Shown one piece after another: positions 13,621-27,000 of a stretch of 64,000 nt of DNA. Where the stretch lies: the NCBI GenBank assembly GCA_023055355.1, contig JALJCS010000038.1, positions 310,001 to 374,000 on the forward strand, read 5' to 3'. The DNA is from Agelaius tricolor (Eukaryota; Chordata; Aves; Passeriformes; Icteridae). Below the pieces are notes generated by a model, which was not told where the DNA came from, made no database searches, and worked only from the letters and a program-made list of their open reading frames with translations. Positions within the stretch are counted from its first letter, which is position 1. Each line of letters starts with the position of its first letter. The position numbers and the translations under genes are program-made.

Positions 13621-14950
13621 GCTTCATTCAAACACAGATGAAAAATTTATCAATTTCTGTTTATAGCTGTAAAACAGTAGATCTGTTGCCAGGCTTGTTT
13701 TAAAGAAATGGAAACAGGTGCTTCATTTTACGTACCCAGATTTTGTTTTTAAAATTACTTGTCTGCAATAACGAGGGAAGAGCTTGGTTTTAGGTTTTTA
13801 AAAGGGATGGGTTTTTAATAAGAATATAACATGAGGCCATATTTGATTTCAAAGTATAGCAATGAAAACAAGTGTTCAAAAAAGCATCTGATGGCTAGCA
13901 ATGACTCAGAAGGATGGAGAATGTTGCATTTCAAACACCTCTCAGTTCGTGCTACCCAAGACTCCTATTCACAGCTCAGAGAGAGATGGGGGTGGAGGGG
14001 GAAACGAAATACAAAAAACTGCAACAGATTTTGAGCTGTCTGTTTTGTTTTAACCAGCAGCTTTTTAGTTATAATAATTATGATGAATATTTCACAGATG
14101 TCCATCAAATTTAATCCATGCAAAAATACCTATGTGGACATGCAGAGAAACTGAGGCAACCATGGTGAGGGATGAATTTGCCCCATGCTCTAACACATCA
14201 CCAGTGTGCAGGTAAGAGCACTGAAGGAAGGGAGCTGCTCCATCTGTATGGGTAACACCTTTGTAGGGCATACGTGGGCAGTTTTGGGGGCTGTCAATGC
14301 TATTTTTTCCTCTCGGCAAATTACCCAGTAAATCTCAAGAAATAAGCTTAAGAAATTCAATATAGACTGTGGACAAAAGCCTTTGAGCATCCTTGCAGCC
14401 ATTCTGATAAATTATGTTGAAGGATTCTGGAAAAAAACTGCTATGGATAGCTGCTCTTTGTAAGAGGTCACCACAAAAAGAACAGTGAAGAGTATCAAAG
14501 GCTCAAATAATGATGTCACCTTCCTCCCTGGATCAGAGCTGAAGCTCAGGGAACTTTAGACCATGAGGGTCTTTGAAGCTTTATTTGAGGAACCATAAGA
14601 AGAAAACCATCCTTTTCCCAGAGCCTGCTGTAACTTGTAGTTCACCAGCTGCAATACAGAGAAAGATTGCCCAGTTGCATCACTTCAATCACCTCACACA
14701 ATTTACCAGCTGTACTAAAAACTCTCAGTGGCCATGACCAGCCTCACCTGGTGGACACATCTGGACACATTCCCCCCACATCTGTGGACCTGGGAGGGCC
14801 ATCAGTCCCTGCTAACTCATGGAGAACTGTTTGTTTCTGGGTCAGTTGCAGCCTATGGAGTCTTTGGGTCTGGGTTTCACTCACAGATTGACTCCTTAGC
14901 TTTGTCCCCATGTACTCTGAGTGGGTATTTTGTTCTGGGTGAGTCGGCTC

Positions 14951-15000
14951 TAGATATATAATAAATATATCTAGATAAATAAATAGATAATAATAAATAA
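14951..15000. repeat. AT-only low-complexity stretch
   Basis: The segment is a run of TAGATA/ATAAATA units almost without G or C. It is a simple AT-rich repeat in the DNM1-CIZ1 intergenic region. Confidence 0.7.
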
Positions 15001-18000
15001 TCACTCAGGTTATACCATTTTTTTTTGGCAAAGCTAAAATGAAACTAATCCATTTGCTTTAAGAAATTTGTTTGTGAAAGACTATTGAAAATACAGTACA
15101 TCAACAGCTGATGTTGAAAACTGAGGGGAAAAGTAGGATTTATGCTGCTAGTTAAGGAGCTCATACAGTACAAAGGGTCATGCATGACTTCTTTGCAGGT
15201 GTTCTTTCCTATGCTATCTAATTTTATTTTTCTGTGAAACTCATACTTAGGAAATGTGGTTCTTTGGGGGGTATATGGGGGGTTTTGGCCTAATTGAAGT
15301 CTTAACGGGCAAAACTGGACAGGAGGGATGAGGGGAGATAATAGTGTGCTCTCCAGGTGCATAAGAAAGGAACAAAAGGAATGATGGAAATGATAAAACA
15401 TACAGAATATTGGCGACTTTTACATGCATCAATATTAGTGTAAAACTGAGAGATGCACAGAATCTGCTCCAGCTTCTTTGTCCTGCAGAGATATTTGTAA
15501 GCAAATGAGCTCCAGTGTCTGCCTGCATTGTCACCCTGAACCATTCATTTCCAGTGTGAAGTCTGAACGCTTCTGCAGCCGCTCAGCCCAGAGAGCCTGA
15601 CCTCGAGCATCCCAGGCAGCGAGGCTTGGATTTTCTGAAGCGTTACAAACCTACACCTCCCGCTGATGAAAAAGTGAACTGCAGGCACTCGGAATCGCTC
15701 CTAGAGCCTTCCATTTTCTCTCCTGCCACAAACGGAGTTGCAAGGATGTTCTCAGCAAACATACCTTTTGATTCTGTAATACCTCCTACCTGTGACTTAG
15801 CAGCATGCAGCAGACAGAGCAAGAAAAACAAAAGGTATTTCAGTAACTGGAATGAATAGGGAAAATATTTTTTTTTTAAATCTTAGTAGAAAAACCGAAG
15901 ATGTTAACAAAGAAAAACAAGAGGAATGAAAGATTCCCCCCCACACTAGTGCTATAAATATTTCTGAATGTACTTTAACATGAATCCCTAAAAATGCATG
16001 TGGCCAAGCATATGTGTGTTTCTATGTATGGCTATCAACATAACCACAGTTGTGTATGCTGATTTTGTCACCTCATGCAAATAGGACTCCCAGTTTAGTT
16101 AGCATAATTAGAAATAGACATTTGAGAGCTGGATTCTGTCCTTCATTCCTTGCCCTTGCAAAAATAACATATCTAGTCCTCAGAGGAAAAAAGAGGCAAA
16201 AATGTGGAATGCAATTAGCTTATGAGTCTCTAAGTTACTTGCAAACTGTTTCTGCTGACTCCAGGTAGCGTGAATGTTTAGAATATTTCACTGTGGATCT
16301 TGAAATGGACAATTCTGGCCTTTGGGGTTCCTAAAAATAGTTATAAACACAGGTAAGAATTTAAATTGAATGTTTAAAAGCAGAGGTTAAAAGTTCCAAA
16401 AAGAAACTGGCCTAGGATTGTCATTGTCCATACTAATACTACATAATACAGCTGATCAATAGTTAAAAATATTAACTAAAATTAACCTCTTAAATTTCCA
16501 TAACTATCTAAAGGTGCCTATAGAGATAGAAAATGTTTAAGTATCTATTTTATAGGTACTTAAGTGCTACTACAGTAGTAGTAACATCATCCATCTCTTG
16601 TGGTATCAGTTGCTCAGAGAAAAAAAATTGATTTCTAATGCTCCTATTAATTGCAGAAGCTATTTGAAAGAAAAACAGCCTTTAATTTTTGAGTTTTCAA
16701 ATATATTGTATTTTATTTCTAGCATAACATAGTGAAATGCTTCTTCATCTTCTGTACTTAAACTGAATTGATGTGCAAATCCCCCAAAAAGAGGTAAAGA
16801 AGGTAAATCTGGTGCATAAGACACTAGGACAGTATTATTGTGAGTGTGACTCTCTAGAAGCCAGAGTATACATAAGGAAAGAAAGAAGCTGAATGTTATA
16901 CTCCATTAAGAATGGGATCTGCACAAGGATGTGAGTTTAAATTAATATTTTAAGAGCAACAAAGCTGAGTTCTCTGTGCTTTCTGCATCTAGTGAGATAT
17001 CATAAAATAGCTCCAGATATGTATATTATCTTGTGAGACTGAAAATCACTAATAGGAGCTGATTGACCATGTGGTGAAATGGATATAAAAACTATCTTTA
17101 CCTCTTGTGGACCTGTCCTGCCCATCAAGAAATATCAAGAATAGGTTTCTAGAACTATATTACAAAGGACGAGGGAAAACATCCTTTAATTCACAGATGA
17201 TTTTGGTTTGAAATGTTGTGTGAATCCAGTCATCCTCCAGATAAAACAGACATGGAAAACAGTGTAATTCCAGTAACTAATATCAGCTGTTAAGAGCATG
17301 TCGGGTGAAACTTGACCCATTCTTTCAATAGATAGGCCCCCAAACCAGGAAAAGAAAGTACTTTAAAGCTCCATATGCTTTTTCTCCAAGAAGTTTGTGA
17401 GGCTTAAACACATTATGGTGAGAACTAGTTATATCCTGGTGAAATGGATGAGTAATCACACTATCCTTGCAGATTGCAGAGGAAATTGTGGGCACCGCAG
17501 TATGTTGGTGCTGTCATAGGCACTGAGAAAACTTGGGTTTTCAAAAGTGATGTGGCTCCACCAAAGGTTGCATACCAAGTCTTTTTCAAAGCCAAAATTA
17601 AAATATAAAACTGCACAGTGCAGTCATATGCTGGAAATTAGAAATCTCTGGTTATCTGCATGCCTGATCCAGTCCCTGGAAAAAATTCATATAGCCCAGC
17701 AAAAACTTGGCCGTATAATACAATCCAGCTCCTGAATAAAAAGCATTCATATGCTCTGTCCTCTTATCTGCCAACAGATTTCATAACCCTGATCTAATCA
17801 TACAGAGGTATAGTGCAGGTTGCCTTATAGTCATGATCCAACAACTCCACTGACTACAGTCTCTGCATTGCAGGAGGCTTTCTGGGTCATTCTCTTACCT
17901 TGAACTTCTAAATCTTACTCTCTTTTATTCACTCCCATTGCCAATGAGGCACTCCCAAGCCTAGGGGGTACATGGGTTGATTTTGAGTGATAATGCTGTA

Positions 18001-19499
18001 GTCTGCATTGTGGCTCTTTTTAAGGTTCTGTGTATTCTCCTATTAAGAGCTTTATTTGCCACTGCACGCTGAGTAGTGAGTTGCTTAATTATTGAAAGGG
18101 AGATGTTCTTTGCAGGAAAAAACAACTGTCAGTGGATGGAAGGTCAAGGTCTGTGTTCCAATGACCACTAGGCACTGATAGCACCTTTCAGCTGTCAGCC
18201 TGACACATGTTTTGCTGCTTGTAGTGAAGGAAAGGATCCTAACCCAATTTTCTGCAGTTCCCTTATATCTCTGTATGACTTTCAAACTAAATGGAGTGAT
18301 TACCTGAATCTGGAGCTTTCTCTTCTGCATTCAATTAAACCCTCTCTGGTAGGTGTGATGTTCACATTTGGACATAAAGGCATGTCTGAAATCAGTCTTT
18401 GGGTTGTAGGTTGATGGAGCAGCACGTCTTTCTTTGCTTCCTATAGCCATAGTCCTGTCTTGTGTTGTGCAAGCACAGGACTAAATCCATGTCCAGATTT
18501 CTGTTCAAGGCAGTAGACCTACGGACTATTTATAAATTCAAAAATGTTGTTTATTTAATGGTTTGTACAGAGGGCCTCAGAGAGAAAAGCCCAGTCTATG
18601 ACGGGAGCCTCTAGACTAGGTCAGAACATAAAACCTGACAGGGAAGAAACGTAGTTACTTGTGTGTTTCATTAGTTTGTAGGTTTCCAAAGGGAACATAC
18701 AGAGAATACTTACAAGAGCTTTAGGTGTAGAATTAAGAACAGAGGACATCAATTTCAGGTTTACATTTATCTATACAACCTGAATTCTGCCTTCCCCAGG
18801 TCTGGCTAATTTATGTACTGGGATTGTAGGATTAACCCTCATCCCCACTGCTGCAAACCAGCCAGGCCAGTGGCTGCTCTAACAGCACCATTACAGGAGC
18901 AGAGGATGAACTATACAAAATTATTTTTAAAAGACTCCATGCATGCTTTTTGTTCCATGTGTGTGTTGCCTAGGATGACATTTAAGTTTTCATGCTTAAT
19001 AGGAAAGCATTTTCTCTGTGTGCAGACAGCCGTAAAGGGCTCTGAACATGAACAGTTCGAGCTCATCATTGATTAATATGGATGGTCATCTCCAAATTGA
19101 TGATTGTAAAATCAGGATGTATAAAAAGGACCAAAGGAAAAATCAACATATGCTGCTGCATTTAAAATTATTAATTATAACTGTATATCACCAGTAACTA
19201 ACTGTGTTCAGCTTACAATGCTTTCAGGTAAAAATCAATTCCAAGGACTTTATGAATCAAGTAGTCTTTACTGGCATGAATAAAAAGACTATAAAGCAAA
19301 TTATTTCAGGATGGATTTTCTGGAATAGCAAGGATCAGAAATGCATCTTGATCCTTCTGAGGTTTAGCATAAGAAGAAATTATAGTCACAGTATATTTTT
19401 ATAGAGAGCCTGTGTGTACTGAAAGCGCTTAAAATTAATTTTGCTATAGAAAACAGGCTGTGCACGAAAGGTTTTGCTGCAAACCCACCCCCTGCCAAA

Positions 19500-19550
19500 A
19501 AAACCCAAACCAACCAAACAAACAAACCAAAAAAAAAAAAAAAAAAAAAG
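19500..19550. repeat. A-rich tract ending in A21
   Basis: Units of AAAC and CAAAC run into 21 consecutive A (19,529-19,549). It resembles the decayed poly(A) tail of a retroposed sequence, but I cannot recognise a body upstream. Confidence 0.75.
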
Positions 19551-19740
19551 GGGAGGGGACGGACCTGCTAGAGAAGTCATCTCAGTCTACAGTATAAAGC
19601 AATATTACAAAAGTCCCTGTTTGTTTTCTTCCAGATTCTCATAATAGGCTTGCCAAGATGTGACCACAGCAAATGGCCAGAGGCTGCTTTGGGTTTTTTC
19701 CATCTTCTCGGGGAGATGGTTACCAAAGATTCCCCTGGAC

Positions 19741-19818
19741 TATTAAAAAATAAAAACAAAACAAAAAACCCCAAAAAAACAAAAACAGAACCAAAAAAAA
19801 AAAAAAAAAACAACAAAG
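19741..19818. repeat. Second A-rich tract ending in A18
   Basis: A, AC and CCAAAA-rich sequence ends in 18 consecutive A (19,793-19,810) and then CAACAAAG. It lies 190 bp from the preceding A-rich tract, in the same orientation, and just upstream of the CIZ1 CpG island. Confidence 0.75.
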
Positions 19819-19929
19819 AGCAGAAAGCCCACGCTGTTGGATGCCATCTGCTGCTCCTGTGCAGCAGTTTATTCCATTCCCTGCCCAGCCCTGGGCAGAT
19901 GGTGTCCATTCCCTCCCAGCCCTCTCGAG

Positions 19930-21060
19930 GGACAGGGAACCTCAATGCCGCCTCTGCGCGGGGAATGAGGGATGGAGGTGCTGCGGGCTGGGGCGACCTG
20001 AGAGGAGGCTCCGGGGGTGATCCCCAGCCCCGCGGGTGCGGCCTTGTCCCGCAGCCCTGCCCAAGGAGCTGCCTCCCGCCTGGGCTGGGCCGGGGAGCGG
20101 GGCCGGGCAGGTGCTTGTTGTCCCCGGCGGGAAGATGGAGGCGGCGGGCGGGGAGCGGTGATCGCCGCGGGCTGCGCCGTGAGTGTCGGCGGGGCGAGGA
20201 GGCGAAGGGACGGGAAGCGGCTGCGGGTCCCGGCGCGGCCCCGCCGCGGGGAGCGGGACGGGCTGCGGGCGCCGCGGGCAGGGGAGGGTGGGAGCGGGTT
20301 TTGGGAGGTGGGGTTTGGAAACCTCTTCCACAGGCTGCCGCTTGCGATGACCCCGGGGGGAAGGAGGAGGCGGCAGGGGGGGATCGGCTCAGTGAATGAA
20401 TGGGCGGCAGCGGCGGCGGCTCCTCTGCTCAATGGCTGCTGGGCTGATACGCGCCAGCCCCGCAGCCGGTGCCTCCCTCGCCCTCCCGTATTTTGTCTCA
20501 GGCTCGCCTCGCTCGGGGCTCCCCAGACATGTTCAACCAGCAGCAGTTCCAGCAGCAGCTGCTGCAGCTCCAGCACCTCCTCCAGCAGCAGCAGCAGCAC
20601 CATCACCACCCTCCGGCGCAGCAGGGAGGCCGGTAAGCGCCGCTACGCGAGGCCGGGGATCCGGGGCCTGTCCCGGGGGACCGCTCTCCTCCGCCTCCCC
20701 GCGCTCCGTCCGTGCTCGCCGCGGCGGGGCCGGTGCGGGGCTGCCCTCCCCTGGTGGGGAAGGCGACAAAGGGAGGCGGGCGGGGGTTGGGGGGCGCGGG
20801 CCGCGATCGGGGCCGAGCCTGGCGGCACCGAGGGGGCCCGGGGGTGTGGGAGGGAGGGCGGCGGCCCCTGTGGGGTCTTGCCGTGTCCTCTCAGCGCTCC
20901 GGGCATCCCTGTCCGCCCTCCGGGGCTGGAGTCCCCGAGAGCCCGTGGGTGACCCGGACAGTCCGTGTGGGAGCGGTGGGTGGGTGGATGCTCCGAGCCC
21001 CTCAGGGCGGGCAGGGCAGCCGGGGCTCGGGGAAAACGCCTTCTCCTGCAGAAACGCAGC
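19930..21060 (+). promoter_or_regulatory. CIZ1: CpG island and promoter of CIZ1, with probable 5'UTR intron
   Basis: A strongly CpG-rich block surrounds the first coding exon. A consensus donor (CC|GTGAGTG, GT at 20,179) and a good acceptor (TTTTGTCTCAG ending at 20,501) suggest a noncoding first exon ending at 20,178 and a second exon beginning at 20,502, 27 bp before the ATG. The putative first exon includes a GAAGATGGAGGCGG sequence near 20,133 resembling a YY1 site. The exact transcription start cannot be read from sequence. Confidence 0.65.
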
Positions 21061-24000
21061 ACTCAGCAGAGCCACCCTCAGCAGACACGAGCACTTTATT
21101 GTTTTATTGTTGAACTTAAAGTATTTATTTATTTGCTTTCTCTGGCTGGGTCTGCTGGTGTGGGTGCGATGATTGAACTTATTTCTGCAATGGCACCAGC
21201 ACTAAGGCTGAGCACGGTGGGGCAGGGACGGGATGGAGAGAATTGTGTTTTGTTTGTGAAATGGAGAAAGAACATTTGCCAGAAAATAACCACGGTTTTC
21301 TTAAAAAAATGCAAGATGTGAAACAACTTAAATTGGAGCAGTTGTCCCCGATGAGCTGAGACTTGTAAAACCAGCACAAATTCTTCAAAATAATGCATTT
21401 ATTTGCAGTTTCTGTTATCTTTAAAGACTTATTCTTTGCAAATTCAAAGCAATGGGATGTGAATTTAGGAAGAAATTTAATTTGTTATTTAAGGAATTAT
21501 TGTATTACTTTATCCTTATAAGGCATTTGTCTCTGAGGTAAGCGTGGGAAATTTTCGGTTTTACTAGAAATATGAACCTGCAAATCTTTTTACCATTTTT
21601 ATATATTTTATGCTATAAAAAAAGCCGCACTTAAAATGCCAGTAAGGGGCTGACTGCTAGATAGCACGGCTGCATCTTACACCTTTAAAAGTATGATTTT
21701 TGCGGTATAAATATCTCTGCTCGGAGACTGGAACAATCTAGAGCAGCAAATGTGAAGATGAGCTGCTGTGAATTCTGTTAAAGGGGTTGGGTTTTTTTGT
21801 CAGGGTGGGTATTTCGATCCTGTTTGTACCTCTCTTCAGCTCTGACAGATTCAGCTGTGTCAGCAGCGTGCATAGAGGTGGGCCTGACCTTGCAATCGCC
21901 TCAAGAAGTGCCTGCCAGTTTCCTCAGACTTTTCTCTCACGTCTGCTCCACCCTCCTTAGAACTGGAGAGTTCTTCCCCGCTGCTTCTTCCTCCTCGTGT
22001 TTTAAATATGAAGGCCGTGCTTTATTTTTCCATCTGGTTCTTGCAGTTAGGGGGCACCACTGACAGTTCTGACCTGTCTGGCTCCGTGTGGGAGGTGTTG
22101 ATTTTGGGAAAACGAGCTCTAAGCTACTGCAAAAACTCCCTGTTTTTTAGAACTTTTTTGTTGTCGTGTTAAATGTAGCTGCTGATCTAGATCACTCATT
22201 TCTCCTGACGGGTGCTGCATAATTCTGTAGAACCGCAGTCAGCTCCTGGGCTTTTTTTATGCTGCTTGGGAGGCTCTATGTGGGCTTGGTGCTAAGGAGT
22301 TGTCTCTGACCTCAAATTCTTTGATAGACAATCTGTCAGCTTTGGAAATTCCAGGAGAGTGGAGGAAAGAGGATACAGTGCCAGTGCATGGTGTCTTTTC
22401 ATGCATGTATATCAGCCTTTCAGCTGTTTGCCCCTCTATTTTATGCCTGGAATGGAAGGGTACAGTTTTTATTGGGTTCTCATGATTGATTCCTTCTTTT
22501 CCAGGGGTTTGCCGCCGCCGCAGCAGCAACAGATGCTGAGCTTACGGGCAACAAATCAGCCATCGCTGCTCAGTGCCAATCCTATGCTTCAGCGGGCCTT
22601 ACTCATGCAGCAGATGCAAGGTACTGTCGTTATGGGAAACGCTTACTTACTGGAGTTATTTAATCATCCTCTTGGACTGAAACCATACCATGGCTATTTC
22701 CTGCTGAACCAGTGCAGTTCTTGTACTTGGCAGTTCTGTTTGTTGTCTTCTTTTTTTTTCTTTTCTCCCATCTTCTCTTTAAATTAGTCCGTAGTCGTCA
22801 GAACAGAGGTTCTTCAGTGTTGAAAATCACATGTGCCCAGCTGTTCACAACTGGGAATAGCACTAGGAGGTATCAGATTACATACTAAATACATGCCTTC
22901 CCTTTTAGGCATGATGGAGCAAGTATTTTTTCATCAATATATTTAGATCAGATACTGAGATTTTGATTGTTTGTCTTTCTTGCTTACAAGGTTAAGGCCA
23001 TTTATTTAATTATCTGTTACGTACACACTAACCTTGTTTGCAGTAGATTCTTGTCTTTGTCCAAAGTTAGTGCAGTACAAACAAATACAGTATATTAAGG
23101 TAGAAGTTGGTTTGGGTGTCAGTTGTATTGTGAAATTTTGATTCCCTGAAACGACTAATATCTATGGTGGGCAATATCTCTGTCTTTCCATTATTGTGTT
23201 TCTACAAGTGGATTTTCCTTTTCTTTTTGTGTTTTCAAAACAAATTATGAGGCTGCTTTAATAATTGAATTACTAATGTAAAGATAATAGGAAGAAAGAT
23301 ATGTTTTTATTTTTTGCTCATATCTTAACCTGACAGTTCTTTTCAACACAGAAAATCAGTACCTGGGATAGTTTTCAAGTGCCTAGTCTAGATTAATGCC
23401 TGCAATTTCTACCTTGCCTGTGAATCATGTCCAGATGTGAAGACAAAAGATTTATTCTGCATGTCGTTAACTCTCCTTTTGTTCTCTCTTGCCCATTTAA
23501 TGAGAGGGCTCTCTAGTGACTCCAGTGGCTCTCCACAGATCTCTCAGGTTGAAGGGAAAGTGACAGTGAGAAAGGACAAGCCATGCTCTGATGATTAGTG
23601 TACATATATCGTTGTCAGGAAAAATTGTGACTCCAGCCTTCAGTCAGTCATGCTCCTAGATAGGTTTGCAGTCAGCTGATGTTTTTCCCTGAATCTTTTA
23701 TTGAGGAGTTGTATTTAAATAATGTGCCAAGGGCTTGGGGCTAATTAGATAGAGCGGGATAAGATATGTTAATGAACACTTTACATGCACTTTGTCTTAG
23801 TGTTGCTCCTCTTCACCTCTCCATGAAGTTGTGACTTCTCTTAATCACCTACCTCAGGTAGCCACAGGTAACATGAAATATGGTTGCCAATGTCCATGTG
23901 GCCCTTTTTAGTGATATGAATTTTTTGGCCATTCAGGTTTGGGTTACATGTAAGAATATCTGATGCTCTGCCATTTCTGTCCCTGGGAAGCATCAGCATA

Positions 24001-27000
24001 AATAATTCATTGGCTGTGTGTGGCTTCAGCGGTGGGAATAGGAAAAGATAAATAGGAAAAGATAAATACTTCAAATTGAAACAGATGTGGTTCTTTAAAG
24101 GTGTCAAACTGAGAGCAGAAGATGATTTCTTGTGTTAGATTTAATTTTTTTTTTAATATAGCTATGCCCTTTTACGATAAGGGATTATATATTGGAAGTA
24201 ATAATAGATTAGATTGCTTTTGAAGACAAACATAGGGAGTACTTCCTATTGTGTTGTAGGCTTTTAAGAGTGTAGCTTGGTTTTTCAGGTGTTGGGTGCC
24301 TGTTTCCAAACTTTGCTCCCTGTTTTGACGGCTGCTAAAAGGCTGGAGTATGCACTAATTCAAGTGAGAGAGAAAAAATGGCAGTTTAAGTCCAGGTTCC
24401 CTGAATGATGGATGGTTTCTGAGGGTATAGCTGAGGCATCTGGGCCCCTCCATTCCCTCACACCTGAAATGGGAGTGACAAGGACTGTCTTCAGAAGAAA
24501 TTTTTGACACTTGGTTAATAGTCTGTGGATGCTGAACTGTTCAGAGAGCAGAGCATTATAATTGGAAATGGCAGAGTCTCAAGTGTCAGAGTTGAGGTTG
24601 ACATGTTGAGCTTGCATGACAACCAGGTGGCAGAGAGGACTGTGGGATTTTTGTTTAAAGTTTGGTGTTGTTTTAAATGAAATGCTTTTACTGGCTTGTT
24701 TTAAAGAGCTTCAAGCTATGGTGTGGGCAGTCAGCTGCACAAACGTGGGGTGAATTTTCCTTTTTTTACAGAGAGTTTTTGTAAAACGAGACCTTGTCTG
24801 TTGCAAACATGAGTGCTAATGTGCTCAGATCAAATAATTGCTCTAATGATCTTTGCCTCGAGTGGCAATTATAATTAAATAGCCTGATCCATAGTAATGG
24901 GTGCTATCACATCAAATCATTCTGTGTGCTGAAGAGGGTAGAGCACAGGGCACCTATGCAGTGCCCAGTAAAGGACAGGGTCGGGTCGTGTGTAGAGGAG
25001 CCCTTCCCCTGCCCTTCCCCACCTGCTGCTTGTTCAGGTGGAAGATTTTCTCTCTCCTTTGCACAGCACAGGGTGGTGAAACGCTGTGTTTGCATTTATA
25101 GGAAACCTGCGTGGATTTAACATGACAGCGCCAGCACTGCAGCAGTTCTTCCCTCAGGCTACAAGACATTCCCTCCTGGGACCACCACCTGTTGGGGTCT
25201 CCTTAAAGCCAACTCGGCTGGGCTTCCCCAGCCTCCCATTCCAGCGGCAGAACCGGACCTTCCGCAAGGTGGGGCTGTGCTTTCCTACTCTGGGGAGCTT
25301 TGTGCTCCTTTTACACTTGCAGTTGTGGAGTGTGCAGTAGGCGGAGTACAAAGGAGAAGGGAGAGAGCCTTACAAAGAAAAAATGTTTTGTGCCATGCTG
25401 CCGACACAGAAATGCAGAAATCATTCCATCCCAAAGGCTTTTGTGGTCCATATTTACATTTACGATGCAAAGGTTTCTTGTCATTACTTGCCCAAGAGAG
25501 AGAATTCTCCATGATAGAACTGTTTAAACCTAGCATATAAAAGGAGCCTTTAGAGGTATCAGCTCAAAAATAATTACAACAGAAGAAATCCTGGCTAAGT
25601 GCTTTGCTTTTCCAAAGCAGTTTGTTGTTCCTAAACAACTTGCTCCTACTATGGACACTCTGCCTCTTTGGGCTGTTTCCCACTTTTTAAGATTTGTCCT
25701 TGTGGATTTTGTAAAATCTACAGTTCTTGTTTTGTGAAAACCTTTCTCACTTTCCATAATTAAGACCTCTTTTGTATCCTGGAGATAGTTCTTGGGTGGA
25801 CTGCTACTTGCCTCCTCTTAGATTAGCTTTGGCATATTTCATCCCATTCTGTCAAAAAGATGTGGTGGATAAGGTAAACTCACAGTCTTGGACTCTATGG
25901 TCAAAAGAAGGGGAATTACCTTGGACTATCCTTTTCCCTGCCCATGCACCTCTTGCCAGAGTTCCTTTAGCATGATCCTACCCTCTGCAAGCAGCTGGAT
26001 TTCCTACAGCTGCTGCTTAAAGCTCTGGAGACGTGTCCTGGCTGCCTGTGGAACTGAAATACCTTGCTCTCTTTGACCATGTCAGCTTGCCTTAGGTGGG
26101 GCAGTCCATTATTAACCATCTGTTCCTTTCCATTATCACTGGAATTCTGTTCCTGCCCCACAGTAAAACTCTGGTGCTTTAGGCAGTGTGTGTTAAGGAC
26201 TAAGAGATGGCAGTGACTCTCTGCCCATTGCAGGACTTCCAGAGGGTTCCTGACAGGAAGCGGGAACTAGATCCTGGTTCTTCATCTCAGACACAAGGTG
26301 ATGAGAAAATGGAAATTCCAGAGGGAATGCAAGCAGGGTCAGAGCAGAACAATTCCTCACCATCCACAGGTAAGGGGGAGCCTGTAGTGAAACAACTGCT
26401 TGGAAATATGATAAACATCTCTTGACTAGTCCTGCAGCAAAAACTGGAGATGATTTTAGGCTTAATCAGCTATGTTTCTCTCTAATTGTAAACACTTAAA
26501 CTGCTTGTGATAGCCCTCTGCTATCGTGCTTCATGTACCACTTTTACCTGATTTTTTTTTTTATGAGCCTACTCCATTTCTCTTGCATGGATGCCTCTCA
26601 GAAGTCCCTTTTGACACTGAGCTCTGTTTAAGATGGGGGGAAAAAAGAAAACTGGTCTGAAATTAAAGCTTTCACATTGCCTTACCCATGCTGAAGTTAA
26701 CATCTCATGCAGCCAAACACATCAATCAGAACCAGTTAAAATCAGCTAAGAAAAAAATGAGTTGAAAGTCCTGGTGCCGGACTTGTCAAAACAGAAACTG
26801 CTGGCACTGAGTATCTTGATGTCACATACAACACAGATGTGGGAATGTCATTGCTGACCGAGGAGTGCATGATTTAAAACTTCAGGCTTTGATGAGGTTG
26901 TGACCAGGGAATATGCAGCAGTGAAAACTGTCTTATTAACTGGTTGCTGTCAGGTAGATGTGCCACCTTGGCTTATATTAATGTTCCCATGATCATGGCT

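Larger units (their letters stand above)
12991..19929. other. DNM1-CIZ1 divergent intergenic region
   Basis: About 7 kb of AT-rich sequence lies between the two divergent CpG promoters. I recognise no gene. It holds a tandemly triplicated CR1 tail (13,461-13,620), an AT-only stretch near 14,951, a CpG-retaining open stretch at 15,555-15,834 (see findings), and two A-rich tracts near 19.5-19.8 kb. The other open frames are short and resemble nothing known to me. Confidence 0.6.

Noticed and set aside
19650..21172. Long open frames on both strands across the CIZ1 CpG island
   Set aside because: The CIZ1 start exon explains only 20,529-20,632. The others are GC-driven absence of stop codons, with an A-rich tract translated as Lys/Asn at one end.
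22042..22060. CAGTTAGGGGGCACC as a third CTCF site in CIZ1 intron 1
   Set aside because: It misses three of the first four core positions of the consensus, so I did not count it.
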